Shown here in pieces: positions 20,826-32,724 of a DNA stretch of 64,000 bases. Below the pieces are notes generated by a model. That model had not been told where the DNA came from, searched no databases, and saw nothing but the letters and a program-made list of their open reading frames with translations. How positions within the stretch are numbered: position 1 is the first letter of the stretch; every line of letters starts with the position of its first letter. Origin of the DNA: Hymenopus coronatus (taxonomy: Eukaryota; Arthropoda; Insecta; Mantodea; Hymenopodidae); the NCBI GenBank assembly GCA_030762935.1, contig CM060883.1:54148001-54212000 (forward strand), in the 5' to 3' direction. Position numbers and translations under genes: made by a program.

Positions 20826-22627
20826 TTCTAATTCCTAACTCTAAAGCGGAACCCTAGATTCTTTGGATTTATAGAACAAGTTCATCACTAGACCTCAAAG
20901 ACAATTTTCACTTTAGTCAAATTCTTTTTCCCAACGTGTGTCATTTAGATTTTATATAAGCAGTGTTTAAGCCATTTTATCCCCTTCTCATTATGACAAC
21001 TAATTTTTCTGACACTCACCACTTCACTTAACAGTCCTTTTATCTAGTAAATTGCGTCATGTAAGTGGTTTAGAAATTAAAAATCTTAGGTTTATTATTA
21101 TGTTCTAAAGTAAAATTCTCTCTCAGTAGATAAAAACAAAATGAAAAATGTCTAATGTAGTAAAGAGTCAGTGAAAGACATGTCATTATGTTGTCTTGAA
21201 ATTAGTGTATTTTTATGTATCTGTAATAGATATGAATTATGATTTCTGTATATATTACTGCCATTAACCAAATCAACTTATCATAAATAACATCATAAGG
21301 CATCTGATCTAACCAGTAAGTTTTCAAGCGGAGCGAGAGAATTTATCTGGGAAGGGCAGATTGTTGATTGATATTTACTTGAGCTACTTCATAAATAAAA
21401 TATGAATTTAAATACTATATTGCAAAGATTTGACCAGAAAATGTTATGTTTTATAACAAAAATAACTTGGTGATATCAACTAAACAAAAGAATGACCAAG
21501 CAGTAAATTGCATATGATAAATTAATGCCCCTATGTATGAAATGGATTAATAATTTTATTTATTTGTAATTTAGGTATAATTTTGTTTTTATTTCTATTA
21601 AAACTAGTGCAACACTATTATTAAAAGGTTAAATAAAGAAAAATCTTGGTTGGAGTCAAAAACTTGTTTTTATTTTTTCAGTAATACTTAAGGTTTGAAT
21701 CTGGAGAACAATAGTATGAGGTTTAAAATCAATTTCAAGAATAATTAGGTATCCATTTGCATATAGGGTTGCAGAGTTACTTCTTTTGCTCTAAAACCCA
21801 AACCACCGAAGTTAGATTGTGCACCCTAAGAGTGTCACTTCATGGTTTAAATACAATAGAAGGGAGCAAAACAACAGCATAATAGAATACTAGAAAGCTG
21901 TCATGGCAGAAATTAAACTGCTGTATGAAGATTTGTCAAATGCACAAGAAAAGATGTTGAATACAAAGGAATCCTTCAATCATGATCTGTGGTTCAGAAT
22001 TCCATAAATCACATTTGTAGGAGCTGAAACTCTAAAATTAGGGTAGTTTGGTGCCATATTACATTTAATGATAAAGATTTAGGCATAGAAAAAGTGCTGC
22101 ACATTAGAATTAATATCCAAATTTAATACTGCAAACATCTTGAAAGAACTGGACAGATTGCATGGATATATGTATAAAGCCAAAGAGACGAGCAAGTAGT
22201 TGATGAAATGGCAAAGAAGGCAACAAAAAACAACACAAACAAGAGAACGATTTAGGAAGAAGGAGAGAATGCAGATTATGAAGCTAGGATGTTTTAAGAC
22301 ATGAAAATCTGAACAAAAACCTTTAATGTCATTGAGTGCACATCTTGAATATTATTGAAGCTAGAGCTTTCAAACTTTCAGAATATATTATTAACTCCCC
22401 TGAGAATAATAATAGGAAGGGGTTTTTGTAACATTAATAAGTAAATTTAATTCTAACTTAAGCACATATTTTTAAGAGGAATGGCTATATGCTATATCTC
22501 CAAAATGGCTACCTATTATTAAAGATATAGTTGTAGCATATGTAGATTTTAAGTAATGTGTGTCTGAAATTTGTGAATTTTAACATGGGGTATATAGGAA
22601 GGTAGTTGTTACCTAAACTCTTCTTTC
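20826..22627. other. Non-coding stretch, no recognised feature
   Basis: AT-rich sequence with no long ORF, no element termini that I can pair, and no tandem repeat. Confidence 0.45.
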
Positions 22628-22908
22628 ATCGTCCATTCAGGCTAGCCTCTGATTTCCAAGGTCCCCGGTTCAAATCTGGTGGGGAGCAATGTATTTTTTT
22701 GGGTGTAAAAAATTCTTAGCATAGTTTCCTTCACCAGGAAAGTAAAGCCTGGCCCTGTGTCATAGATTTACAGTACATTAAAGAACATTAGGCCTGATAA
22801 AAAGGCCTCTGGACAGAATTAAGCAACCTTTTATTCCCAATACAGAATGGGATACTGAGAACCACAGCAGTTAAAGAGCATCCATAAATAACACTCACTT
22901 TCAAATAA
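22628..22908 (+). repeat. SINE family 2, copy a
   Basis: Has a Pol III B-box-like ccccggttcaaatctggtgg near the 5' end (22665-22685). The body has gtttccttcaccaggaaagtaaa, an aaggcctct block, and a conserved 3' part: aatgggat, ctgagaacca and cataaata. Same family as 47878-48112 and 61500-61615. The tRNA-like head followed by a unique body is the Ceph-SINE style layout, but I cannot confirm the family name. Confidence 0.8.
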
Positions 22909-23339
22909 CCCTACTTTCTAGTATAAATAGCACATACATGTACAGTTCCATATGTAACCAACTTGGCTAAAATTCTACTACATGACATCGTGTGCCATAT
23001 AGAACTGTTATAATTTCATACTTCTTTGGCAGCAGATTTAAGTTTAAACTATGAACATAATTAATTTCTTTTTGACACACATCTCATCTGGATTAACTAA
23101 TTATAGTTGCTGGAAATGCAATAAATGGAAACACATCATTCCTCATACCGTTGCAGTGCTATTACAAGTGTGATGGATTGTGGCTAAATTACAACAAATG
23201 CACCATCTCTGTTGAAGTTATCTTACTAAATCAACATGTGGAACACTTTATTTTGATAAATTATAAAAACATGAAAGTTAAGTAGGCATATAATAATTTA
23301 TTATATATGACTCTGTTTTTAATCTAAGCAACCCAACTA

Positions 23340-23580
23340 TTCACATGCATTTCCTATGGACAGCCAAGGTCTTTAAGGTATGGACTAGTGAACAGGAGGT
23401 CCACAATTCAAATCCTGCCTGGATTGTCCTGACTGAGACATATTCCAGGGTTTCCTCGGTTGGTAAATGCTGGAGAGATACCCTAAGCTTAAACCTTGAA
23501 AATTCCTTCCCCAGATGTTTATGTATCATCAGTATGCACCATTTGTGGTACCACAAGAAGTAAGAATAAACATTAAATAT
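23340..23580 (+). repeat. SINE family 1-related copy b, with tRNA-like head
   Basis: The head resembles a tRNA (ggtctttaaggtatgg ... ccacaattcaaatcctgcc, with a B-box-like attcaaatcc). The 3' part has gtatcatcagtatgcacc, tgtggtaccacaagaagtaa and aaacattaaa, matching the 3' part of 5920-6068. The middle diverges. Both strands carry a spurious 72-codon ORF. Confidence 0.7.
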
Positions 23581-23595
23581 TGCTCAAAAAGTAAA

Positions 23596-23809
23596 TCTAT
23601 GGCATTTGGTCAAAATTTGATAACTCCAAAAATGGCTTTTTTGTGCTAAGACAGTAGTGATATAAAAGAAACAGTCCTCTATCGTTTGGTGAAACCCTGG
23701 AGATATCACGGCTTCGCCAAAATATAGAGGATTGTTTCTTTTATATCACTAGTGTCTTAGCACAAAAGGCCAATTTTGGAATTATCATGTTCTGACCAAA
23801 CGCCACAGA
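23596..23809. repeat. Hairpin (foldback) element, about 95-bp arms
   Basis: One long inverted repeat: tct(a/g)tggc(a/g)tttggtca at the ends, then gataa(c/t)tccaaaa, ttttgtgctaagaca, tagtgatataaaagaaaca and tcctctat in both arms. The arms continue into tttggtgaaacc / ggcttcgccaaa, leaving a loop of about a dozen bases. No coding capacity; a MITE-like foldback. Confidence 0.85.
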
Positions 23810-25379
23810 AATAATCACATTGCTCAATATCTGGAACACAATCTATGATTAAGAAAGTTGCAATGTGTACCACAAAGCAGATGTGGCTTCTAAGAATTCA
23901 CAAAGAAGGCATTAGTTCACTTTCAAAGAAAATTGTAATAAGAGTTCATAATTTTTATCATTTCATAATTAAGTTTTACAGTTAACCATTTGGGAAGACA
24001 AATTTTTAAAGAAGTTACTCAAAAAACTGCAAGGTTCTAGGGATCTTATTTTAATTCTTTTAAATCCTGTCACTTCAGTTACACATTTTTCTACTTTAGA
24101 AAATACATGCTACAAAAATATGCTGACAGGGTAGAACATATTAAAAACAATAAATTAGGTAATCATTTGTGATTTAGTTAATTTATTACAAAAGAAAACC
24201 AAAATTACTTCTGCTTACAAGTGAAATATCATAAGTTTTCATGACTTCCTTGAAATTGCTGTGAGAGAAACCATGCAGGATAAGAAGTTAGCTGCTAGCT
24301 ACTCCAAAAGAGTTACTGCCATTTTCACTTGAAAGGTCTTGAATCAAAGCTACTCCTGTAGCAATCTTGGAGTATGCAATGAAGATGAACATTCCAGCTT
24401 GCATCAAAACAGAGCTGAATGAGTACTGTTACATTTCTCATGCCTCGCTCTTACACTGCCAATCCTTCGCTTACATGGGTTTTTTGACTCATATTTTGGA
24501 ACCTTGAGATTAAAATTGGCAGAAAGATTTTTGCTTGGTAACAAATTACTGTTGTAATCAACATTTTTAGATAAATTCAGCATGAAGCATTGAATGCTTC
24601 CCTTGTTAGAAAGTGAAGTCATGACATTTTAATATTTAAATTAAATTGAGTGGATTAACTATGATTTATACTACTTACTTATAGCTTTTATCTGGAATAT
24701 GTTTTGGAGACACTTTCATTTCTATTTTCAAATACCCAATTTTAAATTTGTAAAATGAAGCAGACTTGAACATTTCAACGCCATGGCCAAAAATCCATGG
24801 TTTGAGTTCCAGCTATGATAACTTTTCAACTTCCCCACAAATGACTAGTGGTTAACTGTAATAGTGGTTAACTATAGAGCCTCAAAAGTACCTATAGCAA
24901 TTACAAATTACAATTGTGTTTCAGATATACCTCTAATATTTTAGATCAAAGTGAGAGTTTACCAGCATAGTTGAATTAGATGAGAAGATATAATACATAT
25001 ACAGATATCTTGCCATGGCAGCTCAACCAGTAAGAGTATGGCACAAAGAACCAAAGTTCATTGATTAAAACCTATGCATAGCTAATGTGAAAGAGCAATT
25101 GCACAGTTTGCAATTGTTACTGTTTATTGGACTTCTCTATTCTAGCAGTTACATAAACTTACAGAAGAAATCTTTTGAAACAATTTCAAAATCAAAGACT
25201 CCTCCCTAATTCTTCCACATGGAGGTACTGAGTTTCCCAGTTTATATGTTTTAAAAGGTTGGCTTAGAACTTGTGTCATGCACACCCCATTAGGACTAAC
25301 AAGCGGATGCCTAGGGGCCAACAGCACAAAATCACAGAATGGAGAACTAGAATGAGTGTTGGCCTGTAGCCAGGCATGA
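23810..25379. other. Non-coding stretch with a possible tRNA-like scrap
   Basis: Mostly featureless AT-rich sequence. At 25013-25070, ccatggcagctcaaccagtaagagtatgg resembles a tRNA D-arm followed by a decayed B box, probably a SINE head. Confidence 0.4.
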
Positions 25380-25612
25380 GCATGAGGGAGTGGATGATAT
25401 GAAATGCAACCAAAATGGAAAGGAAAGGAAAGGTAATGGTGCAATTGGTGGAATGAGTGGCAGTGGAAACCAGAGGACCCAGAGAAAACCCACCCAGATG
25501 TTGCTTCATCCACCACAAATCCCAATGTGAGAACTTGGGATCAAACCCAGGCTGCCTAGGTGGGAGGCAAGCAGTCCAACCACTGGTCATGCATCATGCA
25601 CTTCACTTCAGA
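25380..25612 (-). repeat. SINE family 1, copy c, with tRNA-like head
   Basis: On the minus strand it starts with a tRNA-like segment, accagtggttggactgcttg then gggtttgatccc (B box). It continues gatttgtggtgga, gggttttctctggg and attccacca, the body shared with 30183-30385. A short GGAAA repeat (25420-25436) sits in the middle. The adjacent (TTTC)n tract lies at 25649-25664. Confidence 0.75.
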
Positions 25613-27290
25613 AATACATGGACAGTGCTCTTTTTTGTTTCTCTCTTTCTTTCTTTCTTTCTTTCAATGTGAGGTTTTGTTTTTCTGAAGTGTACTTTTA
25701 TTCTTTTTTCTAAATATTTATTTTCTTAGGAGCATATATTATATGTTCTTATTACTACTGCAAAATATCTCTTATTTGATTGATGTACTAATTTCTTGAA
25801 GCACAACTTTTATTGAAAAATGTTTTAACTGGGCGTTATATAATATACTCTTTAAAAATTGTGTTAAAATTACTGAATGCCCAATGATAGCTTGTGAATT
25901 TCAAAAATGTTTTCATTTCTTCTATAATATGTGTGGAAATTGTTCTGCTTTAGTCTTCATTACTGCTTTTTTCTTTACTCTCTCCCTCCATAAGCATGTT
26001 CCAGATAATACAGAATAAATATTCATTACCTGAACAGCTATCATTTACTTGAAAATTTGTAATTGTATTTAATGAAACAATGAATGTATCAATTTTATAT
26101 ATTCCAATTTTATCTAAAGTAATTTTGGCTGTCTTATTTTAAGTTAAACCAACTATTTTTTTTTTTTTTTTTTGTATTAATCATGAACTGATTAATATTA
26201 ATAAATAGGTTTCTCATCAATATATTATCTGAATACCTTTTAAAGCATATTGTGTTCCATTTAAAACAAAGGAATTTGGGATTATGGAAACAATATACAA
26301 TTTATATAGTTCTTTTCTTCACATACCTTTAGTATTCCACACAATTTTTAAATAAATTGCTACATGAAAACTATTACATGAAGCCAGACTTTTGATGAAC
26401 CTCCATAGTTTTGAAAAGCTCTGGAATAAAACTAACCAAATATGTTATTATAATAAGGTAAGGAAAAAAATAAGGTGAAACTGAAATAATTCCGGATACA
26501 TTTCTTAAGCTCTTAATACTAAACATCACATTGAAAAGTATTTGTAATATTAACAGATAGCAACTAAATGATGACATTCTCTGAAAGTGCACTTATGTGA
26601 GTGGAAATCTCCTAACCAGTATGCAGTAATATTAAAAAGTGTTATGATACTCAGTTATTCAAAGTAATCCAGTAATATTCACCACCAGACACATTTTCAA
26701 TTAACGTGCCTAACTCATTAGTTCAAAGAGGATTACAAATGTTGAATGTGCACTAAAACATACTGTTCTTAATCATCAATACTTTCTTTCCAAAAGTAAT
26801 TGTGCCCAAGTTTCCCATTTAGAAGCATTTGTTTCACTCGTTTCTACTGAGAAACTGCAGATTTTTAGAGTAGCTAAATTTATTTTCTAATATTGTTCAA
26901 ATATTTATATTGCATTACAGGGAAAAAAAAAAAAAAATTGTGCAAAATCTTGGACATATTAAATTAGAAGTCTGCATATATAATGAGTTCTTTAAAAGTT
27001 ATAAATTTCTTTTTTTCAATGAGTTGTCATTTTCAAGGGGAAAGCTTTCTAATGATAGCATTACATTTGTAGAAACATTTTCTTTTGGTGTATTTGAAAT
27101 CATGCTTAAGGATTATTTTAGTTTATTTGATGCAGCATCAGTACAAAATGAAATATAAACTAGAATTTGAGAACATAAGATATAATTTATGTTAAGGGTT
27201 ATTTAAAACTGAAATCATAATCAAGAGCATACAATTAACACTTTAGCAGGCAGAAGTTGGTTAGTTTGGTAAATGTTTAGGTGAAAAGAT
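25613..27290. other. Non-coding stretch with simple repeats
   Basis: (TTTC)n at 25649-25664, a T homopolymer at 26156-26174 and an A run at 26921-26936. ORFs at 26374-26592 and 26910-27158 lack any family resemblance. Confidence 0.45.
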
Positions 27291-27792
27291 ACTGTCCACC
27301 CAACACAAGAAGGCAAGGTAGAGGAATGCGTAACATAAGCACTTATGTAAACACTTTTGCTGTTTATGCTCGACATCTGGATATGACAAGGACGTTAGGT
27401 TCATCTAAAATACACAGTGTTGTCACATAACTCACACTTAGCTAGAAGTCCAGCTGTCGTGCAAGATCCAAGTCGGAGAAGTCCTGATCTTCGCTGCTGA
27501 TTTTGCTGCTCTCTGCATTTAAATATTAAACCAAGAATAAAAGTAACAAAATATTATATAACTGTAGTACTATATGCCGTAGCGCGTGTTAGCAGCGAGA
27601 GCCAAATAATGCATAATACATCACTGCAGTTACTAAAACGAGCATTAGATCTGGCAGCAGTACATTGGTTCATATACACATCAGTAAACGTAAACAGATC
27701 CACTAGTACGTGACCAGATAACAGTTCAAGCCCCCCCTCGCTCGTTCACCCCTCAGGCCCCGCTTACCTTCTTGTGTTGGGTGGACAGTACA
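27291..27792. mobile_element. Unassigned TIR element, about 500 bp, GC-richer than its surroundings
   Basis: Ends are inverted repeats of about 27 bp: actgtccacccaacacaaga then agg(c/t)aag at both ends. The inside is unlike the AT-rich flanks. On the minus strand an acceptor-like tttaaatgcag (about 27515-27525) is followed by a short open frame with an acidic, serine-rich stretch ending DLDLARQLDF and TAG (near 27442). I see no clear target duplication, so the superfamily is undetermined. It looks like a non-autonomous DNA transposon carrying a coding scrap of its parent. Confidence 0.6.
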
Positions 27793-27912
27793 AAAATAAG
27801 GATATCTTGTTCAAGTATTTTCTTCCATATTCCCATATATATAACATTGTTCAACAGAGAATATATTACCACCTCCCTTTTTGATCTCTATATGCAAATA
27901 CATCATACATTC

Positions 27913-29292
27913 TGTCAAGAAAGTACCGGGAATTGATCATTTAAAAATCCTGTTTAAAAGGGGATTCAAAATTACTGTTGTCGTTAAATTAGTACAACTT
28001 TCCTCTATACCTATGCAGAGTTTGATAGTCATCTGTCATCTAGTTTGTTTACAGTACACCATTTTGTTAGTTCATCTCAAAGGTGACTTGCGATTTTGCG
28101 ATGGATACAAATATTGAACAAAGAATCTGTCTCAAATTTTGCATTGCAAATGGTATTTCGTGTGCTGAATCACTGAAAATGTTACAGAGAGCCTACGGTG
28201 AATTGACTTTATCAAAAACAGGTGCATATGAGTGATACAGTGCACTCAAAAGTGGTCGAGATGTGGTGGAAGATTTGCCTCGCTCTGGTCGGCCATCAAC
28301 TGAACTGAACATCGCTAAAGTAATGTAATGTAATTTATTGCATCCAGTTTATCAACTTTACATTGACTTTGGACATGTCAGCCTTATTCCTAGAGTATAC
28401 AAATTATTTACATTTTTTGAAAACCGTCATTTAGGTCTGAGAGAGATTGGCGCTGAACTTTCTGTGTCTCACGAATCGATTCGTACCATTTTAAACGATT
28501 GTTTGGGCATGACACGTGTTGCAGCTTGGCTAGTTCCGAAAGAGTTGAATTTTCTACAAAAACTCAATCGCGTAAGGATTGCTGAAGACAAGCTAGAATG
28601 AGTCAGTTCTGACCCCATATTCATGAAACGCACTGTAACTGGTGATGAGACGTGGGTTTACGAGTTTGACACTCAAACCAGTCAATAAGCTTCCGAATGG
28701 TGCCTTCCAACTGATCCGAATCCTAAAAGGGCACGTCAAACTCGATTAAAACTGTAGGTCATGTTGACAGTTTTTTTTCGATTATCGCGATGTCGTGCAC
28801 TCAGAGTTCTTGCCAAAAGGTCAGATGGTAAATAAAGATTATTATCTGAGCGTTTTGCGGCGTTTGAGAGAGCAAATACAGCGAAAAAGGCCAGATTTGT
28901 GGAACGACAACTCATGGATTCTGCACCATGATAACGCACCAGCTCACAAGGCTATTATTGTGAACGAATTTCTGGCCTAAAACTCAACAAATTTATTCGA
29001 ACAACCACTGTATTCACCTGATCTGGCTCCTGTTGATTTCTTTCTCTTTGCAAAACTTAAGTTATCACTTCGAGGCACCTGTTTTCAGTCAATAGAAGAC
29101 ATAAAGGAAAATTTGCGGCAACAATTGGCATCGATTCCTAAAAGTGCCTACAAAAAATGTTTTGATGATTCAATTATTCATTGGCATAAATGTATAATTT
29201 CAGAAGGGGCCTACTTTGAAGGCAATAAAATAAAATTGGATAATAATTAATTTTTTGTGTTTTATTGACCAATTCCTGGAACTTTCTTGACA
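27913..29292 (+). mobile_element. Mariner-like element, GVQW3 (FLJ37770)-type, about 1.38 kb
   Basis: Ends: tgtcaagaaagtaccgggaa on the left; in reverse complement, tgtcaagaaagttccaggaa on the right, continuing attg(a/g)tc in both. The transposase lies between them on the plus strand. The exact outer boundary and TA duplication are uncertain by a few bases. Unrelated in TIR to the elements at 3098 and 15060. Confidence 0.85.
28101..29251 (+). pseudogene. GVQW3-type mariner transposase, multiply broken, with an internal insertion
   Basis: Starts MDTNIEQRICLKFCIANGIS. It carries a stop at about 28233, then SGRDVVEDLPRSGRPST. After NIAK (28321) about 95 bp of foreign sequence is inserted, and the text resumes at ENRHLGLREIGAELSVSHES (28420). 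It continues LVPKELNFLQKLNRV, TGDETWVYEFDTQTS (first D, about 28640), HSEFLPKGQ, SWILHHDNAPAHK (second D, about 28930), YSPDLAPVDFFLFAKLK (third D, about 29030) and GAYFEGNKIKLD. At least three stops and several shifts. The catalytic aspartates remain. Confidence 0.9.
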
Positions 29293-30064
29293 CAGTAGTA
29301 TGTGACAAATTAAACATTGAGCTAGAGAATTGAGAGCCAAGGAGAATATGCATTCAAAATGTACAGCAGTAAAACCTAATTAATAAGCACCCACTAATAA
29401 TGGTATCTCTATAAGTGAGACAAAGTAAATTCATATTTGCATTTTTTACTGTAGATGTTGAATACTCCTAATAAATTGTATTCCTTTGAAATGATGTCAA
29501 ACTTTTAGTTCCCCTTCATATACCATTATGTGGTACTTGCACCCTCTTTTCTATGTTTTTTTCATATCAGTACAAATGCAAAATTAAATGTTAATTTAGA
29601 TTTTCTGAGGAAATCTGCAAAACTCATCATTTCATTTTGTTTTCTTCTCTACCATATACCTAGTACACAGAGAAAGTATTGCATTTAATCAGAAAAATTG
29701 ACATAGATATATCATTGAAAATAAATGTTTTGAGACCTCTAAATTTAAAAAAAGCACTTTTTGAATAAAAATGTGTGTGCATGTGTGCAACCTTAGTATT
29801 TTCTTCACCCTCTTTGAAATTATTATAAAATGATCTAGAAATTTTTTTTTTTTGGTGAATCCTCTTCTGCACCTTTTATAATTGTAACATTGTCTAGCCA
29901 AGGGTTTTGTTATAACAGATGAAAATCCTCTTACTTGGGGGGAAGAGGATGTGAAACATCTGGTAAATATCTTGACTTCCTTAACCTCTGCCCACAATCT
30001 TTTCAAGTTCTGAAAATGCTGTATAGCACTTTGGTGGTAAATAAAAAATTATAACAACAACAAC

Positions 30065-30102
<38 letters not shown>

Positions 30103-30182
30103 TAATAACAACAACAATAAATACTTTGGTCCGAATGGTACAGTAATTTTTAAAATACTCATTTTGTTTCTCTTTGTTTTTG
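29293..30182. other. Non-coding stretch with R1 repeat and AAT microsatellite
   Basis: Contains a copy of the 8304-8606 family (29650-29790: agagaaagtattgcattt, gttttgagacct, aaaaagcactttt, gtgtgtgcatgtgtgc). An (AAT)n tract lies at 30058-30120. At 29367 and 29450 there are cagtaaaac / ttttactg ends reminiscent of pogo-type termini, too little to call. Confidence 0.6.
30058..30120. repeat. (AAT)n microsatellite
   Basis: Around 20 AAT/AAC units, not far upstream of the A/T tail of the SINE at 30183. Confidence 0.95.
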
Positions 30183-30385
30183 TTTTTTTTTTTTTTTTTG
30201 GTAGTGTTTAATGCCCGCTTTAACTACTTATGGCACCGCAGGCAGTGACACTAATGATACATGAATGAAGATGGAGCACTGGTGGAATGTGATGGCGGGG
30301 GAACCCGGAGAAAACCTGCCTCAGCGCCGCTTTGTCCACCACAAATCTCAAATGCGGTCGCTCAGCCACAGCTTCTCTTTGGTGC
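30183..30385 (-). repeat. SINE family 1, copy d, with oligo(A) tail
   Basis: The best-kept copy of this family. On the minus strand: a head with ggctgagcgaccgcatttgag, then gatttgtggtggacaaagcg, gcaggttttctccgg, cccccgccatcacattccacc, gtgctccatcttcattcatg, tatcattagtgtcactgcc, and gcgggcattaaacactacc. An A tail of about 17 follows (T run at 30183-30199 on the plus strand). Confidence 0.85.
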
Positions 30386-30964
30386 TCTATGTTTTTAATA
30401 ACATAAAAGAGATGTTTTGCGCATAATACGTAGATTCCCAATATATATAATGAAATAGAAGTAAAAGTGATGAATGTGTAATGTTTTTCCACTCCAAGTT
30501 AACTACTTTGAGAAAGATGCCGTCTGCAACCATCGTCAAAAGTAATATTCCAAATTGTAATTGTAAAAAATCTATTGAATGATTTCCAATGTTAGCATAA
30601 CACAATTTTCCCTCCTTAACATATCCTACCATAATTATAACATACAAAAGAAATAGAATAAAACATTCTTACTTAGGATAATTTAAATATGTTGGTATTT
30701 AGTGTCACATGTGCCATCATATTGTTATAAGCAGATTCAATTTTGTTTGTTTTTGCTGTGTCGCAGTAGCGATCATGATAATCCACACATACATGACTCA
30801 AAGAATTTAATTATAAATTTCATAATTAAGATGCATAAAAGTAATCTATATAAACATAAGTACCTTTGCATGATAACATACAAAAGCATAACAAAGTGTT
30901 TCCCATCTACAGATATAAACAACTCCAATTTATACTTTTGGTTATTCTCAACCCTTTAGATTTT
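30386..30964. other. Non-coding stretch, no recognised feature
   Basis: AT-rich, with no element termini or coding similarity that I can support. Confidence 0.4.
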
Positions 30965-31900
30965 CAAAATACTCTCTTTGTTTTCAGAACAGCTTTGAAC
31001 ACATGAGGCTTTCTCACCAAAAGATTTTACCATTGTTCAGCATTTTATTTTTCCCATTCTTGTTTCAAATACTCCAAAAGCTAATTTGTATTTTGTGCTC
31101 TTCTGGTCCTAATGGCTCGATCCAACTCATCACAAACTAATTCAATAGGATTACAGCTAAATAATTGTAGGGGCCAGAGCATATTCTTTTTCCTTCTGTG
31201 ACTCCTCCTTTGCCAAATACTCATAAGTGCTAAGGATCAGTATCCTGTAGCATGATAAATCCTCTGTCTATTAATCTTTATCCACTTGTTTGCACAGAAT
31301 CTCATGGAGCCTTCTTTAGTGTTCCAGTGATTGGCACTAAGTCTCTACAGCATTATTACCAAAACAATTGCTTGAAATTCTCTCTCCATTTGTACCCCTG
31401 GCAAACTGATGATGTTTATAAGTTTATAAGTTTATAACTAAAGAGTTCAGACTAAAATTCATCAATAAATAAAACTCATTTCCATTCCTTCAAACCACAT
31501 TTTGCATGTTTTTTTGCCCAACAATGCCTTTTCTTCTTATTTTGAGAGCGCAAAAGTGTTTTTTTCAACAGCAACATGACAATAAAGTTTTGCTTCAATA
31601 AGGTAAGATCCTAAATTCTCATAACTGAAAGATTTGGAATTTATTATTTTCAACTGAACTTAATTTCAGTAATTGTTTTCATCCTATCTTGCTTAAAAGT
31701 CAATACAGTGTATTTATTCTTTTGTCCTGAAGTCACTCCAAACTGTCCTGAATGTGGCATGTTTTATTTTAGCCTGTTTCTTCATGTCTTCGAACATTAT
31801 CACACAGCCTGAGGGACTTTCACTTTTTTACTAATTTCTCTAATTGCACATCCTTTCCATAGTGTGATGATTGCAGCTCATTTCTCCATGTTTAATTTCT
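30965..31900 (-). pseudogene. Tc1-like (DD34E-type) transposase fossil
   Basis: Minus strand, in order: KGCAIREISKKVKVPQAV (about 31840, helix-turn-helix), DRMKTITEIKFS (31680), LRSQNKKKRHCWAKKH (31510-31560), GLKEWK, DLVPITGTL (31330), FIMLQDTDP (31240; family FxQQDNDPKH), NPIELVCDELDRAIRTRRAQ (31095-31150; family DLNPIExxWDELDR) and EYLKQEW (31065). These are the Tc1 blocks in the correct order over about 900 bp. Frames change often and stops are frequent. TIRs were not located. Confidence 0.82.
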
Positions 31901-32349
31901 TCTTTGTCTGCTGATGATTATGCTGCACTGACTAAAATATTCATTCTACTACAAAAAGACAACTGTTGCAACAGCAACCCACTGTCCACTCCATAGCCAC
32001 AAAAAAATGCCAGAAAAAATGCAAACTAGTCAAAAGCACTCTGGTCTTATAATCTTATTAGCAGAATGCACAATTCTGTCTATTTAAATATACATTTGTT
32101 GACTGTTCTGGTCATTTAAAAAATATGCTACTCTTCAATTTTAAATCAAATTACAATTGCTTTTAGCTGAAACTGTTATTAATGTCATACTGGGCTTTAT
32201 TACAGGTTTGTCCAAAATCTTTTTTGGAGATAGTGTATGTTGCTTGAAGTGAAATATCCTCAGCATTTGTTTTATTTTACAAGCATTTTCTGTGGAGTGA
32301 CAATTATTTTATACCAGGGGAATAGGCAGGGGAGGGGCACAAGCTGGCT

Positions 32350-32362
32350 GCCCCCCCCCCCC
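32350..32362. repeat. C homopolymer
   Basis: A run of about 13 C in AT-rich sequence; the length should be treated as uncertain. Confidence 0.7.
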
Positions 32363-32604
32363 GAGAGAACGGTAATAGGCTATACATATCCTATATGATA
32401 ATATATTTAAACTGTAGAGATAGTTGTGAATTAGCTGTGTCTTTGATTTACAAATAGCAAATATGGCTAGTCGTGTATATCTTCAAAACACTGGAGAAGA
32501 GAGCTTAACTGCATTGACACTAATAGCAGTGTACAAGGACATAAATGTTGGCAGAGAAGAAGTTTTCTTTAATTTCTCCGAAAATGCTCGAAGAATAAAA
32601 CTTT

Positions 32605-32724
32605 TCTGAAAAAAAAAAACACACACACACACACAACACAGAAGTTTTCTCTCATTTCTCTGAAAACGCTTAAATAATAAAACATTTCTGAAAACAAAGC
32701 ACACACACACACACATACACAGGA
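32605..32724. repeat. Duplicated segment with (AC)n tracts
   Basis: (AC)n at 32608-32635 and 32699-32720. The sequence before each is a near copy: agaagttttct, tcatttctc/taatttctc, gaaaatgctcgaa/gaaaacgcttaaa, taaaac, tttctgaaaa. It is a direct duplication of about 85 bp (32555-32635 and 32640-32720). Confidence 0.8.

Noticed and set aside
25142..25590. Antisense ORFs of 104-127 codons.
   Set aside because: They run through a SINE and its flank, with no protein family resemblance.
29367..29455. Small pogo-type MITE with cagtaaaac ends.
   Set aside because: Inverted ends match over too few bases and no TA duplication could be fixed.
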